Assembly: GCA_024276455.1 (NCBI GenBank)
Contig: JAJRXE010000234.1
Location: 1-9,702 of the forward strand
DNA: 9,702 nt
DNA from: Calditrichota bacterium
GTDB taxonomy: Bacteria > Calditrichota > Calditrichia > RBG-13-44-9
Direction of reading: 5' to 3'
Part shown: positions 6,876-9,702 of the stretch, piece by piece
Layout: each line of letters starts with the position of its first letter
Numbering within the stretch: position 1 is the stretch's first letter
Notes under the pieces: model-generated
What the model was told of the DNA's origin: nothing
The model's input: the letters and a program-made list of their open reading frames with translations, nothing else
Database searches by the model: none
Program-made: the position numbers and the translations under genes

Positions 6876-8030
6876 TCAGTCGATAATAAGTTTTGCTCGC
6901 AGCGCCCCGGCCTGTTTAATGGCCTGGAAAATGGCAATAATATCTCGCGGTTTCAGCCCCAGCGCATTCAGTGCGGTGGCCAGTTCGCTTACGGTGGTGG
7001 TTTCGGAAATGACCGCCGTCTGGGTGGGGCTCTCCTGCACCTGAGTTTCGGTCACCTGGGCCACCACGGTTCGACCGGTATTGCTAAATGCATTCGGTTG
7101 CGAAATAACGGGCCGACTGCGGGTGTGAATAGTCAGATTGCCGTGCGAAATCATCACTTCGCCGATGCGGACATTACCGCCGGCTACAATGGTGCCAGTA
7201 CGCTCGTTAATCACTACCAGCGCTTCCACATCCGGTTGCACCAGCAGGGTCTCAATTGCGGCCACAAAGCGCACAATTTTGTCCTGGCTGCTCAGGGAAT
7301 CCGGTACCTGTAATTGCACCAGACTGGGGCTCAAGGGTCGAGCCACGGCGTTTTCACCGCCGTTTTCTCCGCTCCCAAAATAGGAATTCCTGACGGCCGC
7401 AATGCGGCGTGCGGTGACGAAATCCGGATCCAGCAGATACAACTGCAACGGTTTGGAGGGATCGATTCCGTTTCCCGGCAGCGCTTCGGTGAGGACTCCG
7501 CCGCTGGGCACGCGTCCCACCAGGGCATGGTTTTTCCGCAAGCGCTCTCCGGCGGTGGTTTCAATATTAAATCCCCCGACGGAAATGGGCCCCTGAGCCA
7601 GTCCGTAATTTCGCCCGCTGGGATCGCGCAACGGTGTCATTAGCAACACGCCGCCTTCCAGACTGGTGGCATCGCCCAGAGAAGACACCGTGACGTCGAA
7701 CTGCATTCCCTTGGAAAGAAAAGGATCGATCCGGGCGGTGACCATTACCGCCGCCACGTTGCGCGTACGCAATTCTTCTTTGGACACCGTAATGCCAAAC
7801 CGCTCCAGCATGTTGCTGATCGTCTGAACGGTAAAAATGGCGCCCCGTCGTCCGCTGGGACGATCGCCCGTCCCGTTCAATCCCACTACCAAACCGTACC
7901 CGATCAAAGAAATCTGGTTGGAATTGCCCACCGTGGCAATGTCCTTAATCCGGACTTCCGCCCGCAGACTTCCCACCAGTAAACTTACCAGTAAAACTCC
8001 CACGATTTGAGGTTTCCAGCTTCGTCCCAT
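6876..8030 (-). CDS. flgI: FlgI, flagellar P-ring protein
   Basis: FlgI forms the periplasmic P-ring around the distal rod, assembled with help from FlgA. I place the start at 8030 (384 residues), because AGGAG lies five bases upstream and the protein then begins with a clean Sec signal: MGRSWKPQ, a hydrophobic core at 9-22, and cleavage after the Ala of SLRA at 24. An upstream in-frame ATG at 8054 would add eight residues but has only a weak ribosome site. The mature protein opens with the P-ring hallmark VRIKDIATVGNSNQISLIGY at 26-45, then GLVVGLNGTGD. Other conserved blocks are VMVTARIDPF, LLMTPLRD and VVINERTGTIVAGGNVRIGE, with LNALGLKPRDIIAIFQAIKQ near the end. The protein has no cysteine, so the disulfide known in enterobacterial FlgI cannot form. 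Confidence 0.96.
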   Translation of the reverse strand: MGRSWKPQIVGVLLVSLLVGSLRAEVRIKDIATVGNSNQISLIGYGLVVGLNGTGDRPSGRRGAIFTVQTISNMLERFGITVSKEELRTRNVAAVMVTARIDPFLSKGMQFDVTVSSLGDATSLEGGVLLMTPLRDPSGRNYGLAQGPISVGGFNIETTAGERLRKNHALVGRVPSGGVLTEALPGNGIDPSKPLQLYLLDPDFVTARRIAAVRNSYFGSGENGGENAVARPLSPSLVQLQVPDSLSSQDKIVRFVAAIETLLVQPDVEALVVINERTGTIVAGGNVRIGEVMISHGNLTIHTRSRPVISQPNAFSNTGRTVVAQVTETQVQESPTQTAVISETTTVSELATALNALGLKPRDIIAIFQAIKQAGALRAKLIID

Positions 8031-8035
8031 GGCAA

Positions 8036-8040
8036 CTCCT
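8036..8040 (-). promoter_or_regulatory. Shine-Dalgarno that sets the flgI start
   Basis: The minus strand reads AGGAG-TTGCC-ATG, with the ATG at 8030. The same GGAGTTGCCATG string precedes flgH, so the two ring genes share a near-identical initiation region. This decides for 8030 over the ATG at 8054. Confidence 0.8.
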
Positions 8041-8070
8041 GCGACTCTTCGCATTTTTCATTCTTCAAAG

Positions 8071-8676
8071 CTAAAATTTTAATCCCATCACGGCGGCCGC
8101 CACCAACCCGGCTGTTAAACCAAAAGTAAGCAAACGGGTGAAGGTGCCGGGCTTGACAATACTATTCGAAATGCCGCCTTTTTTATAGGTGATTTTGGCA
8201 TCGGCAATATTGTAAGAGTACACCACATTGTTGGTGTGAATGTCGCGGGGACGCACATAGCCCTCCAGTTTCATAACGTTCTTTTCCCCGTTCACCTCCA
8301 CCTGGCGTTTCCCGGAAATTTTAAACATGCCGTTCTCAGCCACTTCCACAATCTTTACCGCCATTCGCCCCACCAGGCGGTCGTTTTGCCGGGTTTCATC
8401 CATTCCGTTGTAGGACTTGTCGATCGTTCCCTTTGCGCCGAACACCGGCAGAAAGCCGGTCAGGTTCCCCGTTACCGAGCCATTCATGTTCATATCCGCA
8501 CTGCTGGAATTTTTCATTTTCGATTCGCGCGAGGCCTGGGCGGATTCCACAATAACCACCGAAAGCACGTCCCCAACCCGGTGCGCTTTCACATCCGTGT
8601 ACAGGGACTCGTAACCCTGAGCGAAAAGGGCGCCGGTAAAATAAAGGGTAAATAATGTTAAAACGATTGCACGCAT
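8071..8676 (-). CDS. flgH: FlgH, flagellar L-ring protein without a lipobox
   Basis: FlgH forms the L-ring bushing in the outer membrane around the rod. At 201 residues it is somewhat shorter than enterobacterial FlgH (about 232). After a Sec signal (MRAIVLTLFTLYFTGALFA, cleavage after Ala19) comes the family block SLYTDVKAHRVGDVLSVVIV at 25-44, then ESAQAS; later blocks are GRMAVKIVEV, GKRQVEVNGEKNVMKLEGYV and VRPRDIHTNNVVYSY. Enterobacterial FlgH is a lipoprotein with a conserved Cys, but this protein contains no cysteine at all, so it cannot be lipidated. Instead it ends in a hydrophobic stretch at about 182-199 (LLTFGLTAGLVAAAVMGL), which might help hold it in the membrane; that is inference. 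It starts 9 bases after flgA behind AGGGAG, giving a firm start. Confidence 0.95.
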   Translation of the reverse strand: MRAIVLTLFTLYFTGALFAQGYESLYTDVKAHRVGDVLSVVIVESAQASRESKMKNSSSADMNMNGSVTGNLTGFLPVFGAKGTIDKSYNGMDETRQNDRLVGRMAVKIVEVAENGMFKISGKRQVEVNGEKNVMKLEGYVRPRDIHTNNVVYSYNIADAKITYKKGGISNSIVKPGTFTRLLTFGLTAGLVAAAVMGLKF

Positions 8677-8681
8677 GGCAA

Positions 8682-8687
8682 CTCCCT
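8682..8687 (-). promoter_or_regulatory. Shine-Dalgarno of flgH, overlapping the flgA stop
   Basis: The minus strand reads AGGGAG-TTGCC-ATG with the ATG at 8676. The A and first G of this site are part of the TAG stop of flgA (8686-8688), which points to coupled translation of flgA and flgH. Confidence 0.75.
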
Positions 8688-9393
8688 ACTTTTGGACAAT
8701 CACCAGATTTGGTGCTTGTACGATTCCGGTTAATTTTTTACGGGTGGATTCACACAATACCTGAATGCGATCTCCCAGCTGGCCGTTATTTTTGGCGATA
8801 CCCGAGGTGGAAATCTCCAGATTCCCAACAATAATTTTGATGTCCACCCGTTGTCCCCTCCGTACCACCGGGGGAATTTTAACCATCTTGGTCGTAAAAA
8901 TCTCTCCGGCCGGAATAAAGCTTACCGTCTCCAGACCCACAATTTCCTCGGGAGAGCGCACGTACCGATTCAGATTGTGGCGAATCCGCCGCCGAGCCCG
9001 CTGCAACATGTCCGGTTTCACCACCTGCCGACTCCGAATGGGTACCGTACTCACAACCACCTCCGTCTCTACCGATACTTCCACCGAAATCGGAAACTTT
9101 TTCCGCAACTGACCGTTCCGGTAAACCTCCACCCAGAGGGTTTGGTAACCAAGATCCTGGGGATTATTTTTCGCGCCGATCCGAATATCGGCACTGGTAA
9201 CACCTTTCCCATCCCAGAGGGGAGCATGAAGTAAACGGAAGTAAATGTCCCGGGCCGGAAGCTTCAATGCCTGCTGGAAATAGGTTCGAATCCGTTCGGC
9301 AAGCAACTCATCCCCATTCGTTTGAGACAGCCCCGGGCGAAACCCACAGAGCAAAAAAGCAAACAGTACCAATGTCCATCGCAGCGACTTCAT
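8686..9393 (-). CDS. flgA: FlgA, periplasmic chaperone for P-ring assembly
   Basis: FlgA binds FlgI subunits in the periplasm and is needed for P-ring formation; it is not part of the finished flagellum. The 235-residue protein has a Sec signal (hydrophobic core about 7-18, cleavage near the Gln of GLSQ at 24). The cysteine in LLCG does not fit a lipobox. The C-terminal half carries the SAF-like FlgA fold: VPIRSRQVVKPDML, the segment SFIPAGEIFTTKMVKIPPVV, RRGQRVDIKIIVGNLEISTS, then GQLGDRIQVLCEST and a final VQAPNLVIVQK. The first half (ARDIYFRLLHAPLW) is more variable, as in other FlgA proteins. It begins two bases after the flgG stop (TAA-CC-ATG) with no strong ribosome site, so re-initiation after flgG is likely. 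Placement directly before flgH and flgI fits its job. Confidence 0.92.
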   Translation of the reverse strand: MKSLRWTLVLFAFLLCGFRPGLSQTNGDELLAERIRTYFQQALKLPARDIYFRLLHAPLWDGKGVTSADIRIGAKNNPQDLGYQTLWVEVYRNGQLRKKFPISVEVSVETEVVVSTVPIRSRQVVKPDMLQRARRRIRHNLNRYVRSPEEIVGLETVSFIPAGEIFTTKMVKIPPVVRRGQRVDIKIIVGNLEISTSGIAKNNGQLGDRIQVLCESTRKKLTGIVQAPNLVIVQK

Positions 9394-9395
9394 GG

Positions 9396-9702
9396 TTACC
9401 GTTTCAAGTTATTGGTGAGAGCTAATAATTCATCCACGGTTTTGACTGCCTTGGAATTGATCTCGTACGCTCGTTGGGCAACAATCAGGTTAATCATTTC
9501 CTGGGCAACGTCCACATTGGATTTTTCCAGATATCCCTGCACAATGAGGCCCAATCCTTCTTCGCCGGGTAAACCGAACAACGGCTGTCCAGAAGCCTCG
9601 GTTGCTTCGTACAAATTTCCTCCCAGGGCTTTCAATCCGGCGGGATTCATGAAAGTGGCCAGTTCCAGCTGCCCCACCTCCTCGGGCGCATCCTGACCGG
9701 GC
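9396..9702 (-). CDS. flgG: FlgG, distal rod protein (C-terminal part)
   Basis: Only the last 102 residues are in the window; the gene continues past the right edge. FlgG polymerises into the distal rod that passes through the P- and L-rings. The visible part carries the family C-terminus: LATFMNPAGLKALGGNLYEA, then TEASGQPLFG, GLGLIVQGYLEKSNVDV, and the terminal D0 helix EMINLIVAQRAYEINSKAVK followed by TVDELLALTNNLKR and TAA. The GNLY..TEASG..GTPGE-like region and the NLKR ending separate FlgG from FlgF and FlgE. It has no sign of truncation other than the window edge. Confidence 0.96.
   Translation of the reverse strand, partial: PGQDAPEEVGQLELATFMNPAGLKALGGNLYEATEASGQPLFGLPGEEGLGLIVQGYLEKSNVDVAQEMINLIVAQRAYEINSKAVKTVDELLALTNNLKR

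Overview
The window is a tightly packed block of nine genes, all read leftward (minus strand). It carries the distal half of a flagellar rod, ring and hook-junction operon, followed by one very large glycan-related gene that runs off the left edge. In transcription order (right to left) the genes are: flgG (3' end only), flgA, flgH, flgI, flgJ (rod-binding domain only), flgN, flgK, flgL, and a multidomain sulfotransferase/glycosyltransferase gene of at least 1224 codons. Intergenic gaps run from an 8-base overlap to 40 bases, so the block looks like a single transcription unit. No promoter, terminator, RNA gene, mobile element or CRISPR array is visible. There is no gene-free stretch longer than 300 bases.

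The organism is a flagellated bacterium with an outer membrane, since both the P-ring (FlgI) and L-ring (FlgH) proteins are present. FlgH lacks the usual lipobox, and the predicted mature proteins of FlgH and FlgA begin at or near Gln after a Sec-type signal, a style common in the Bacteroidota/Calditrichota (FCB) side of the tree. Together with the flgG-A-H-I-J-N-K-L order, this hints at a non-proteobacterial diderm, but the phylum cannot be fixed from this window.

Right part (9702-6876): FlgG is the distal rod, FlgA the periplasmic chaperone for P-ring assembly, FlgI the P-ring and FlgH the L-ring. Centre (6867-3704): FlgJ caps the growing rod but has no muramidase domain here. FlgN is the export chaperone for the hook-filament junction proteins FlgK and FlgL, whose genes follow it directly. 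The anti-sigma gene flgM, often found in this part of such operons, is not present between flgJ and flgN.

Left part (3672-1): one uninterrupted reading frame joins five modules. These are an N-terminal PAPS-type sulfotransferase, a GT4-like glycosyltransferase, a short TPR pair, a WbsX/GH99-like domain, and a GT2 glycosyltransferase cut by the window edge. It has its own Shine-Dalgarno sequence 31 bases after flgL. Its place in the flagellar operon suggests a cytoplasmic enzyme that builds or sulfates a glycan on flagellin or hook-junction proteins. This is inference: the frame could also belong to a surface-polysaccharide locus lying beyond the left edge. It is the most unusual item in the window.
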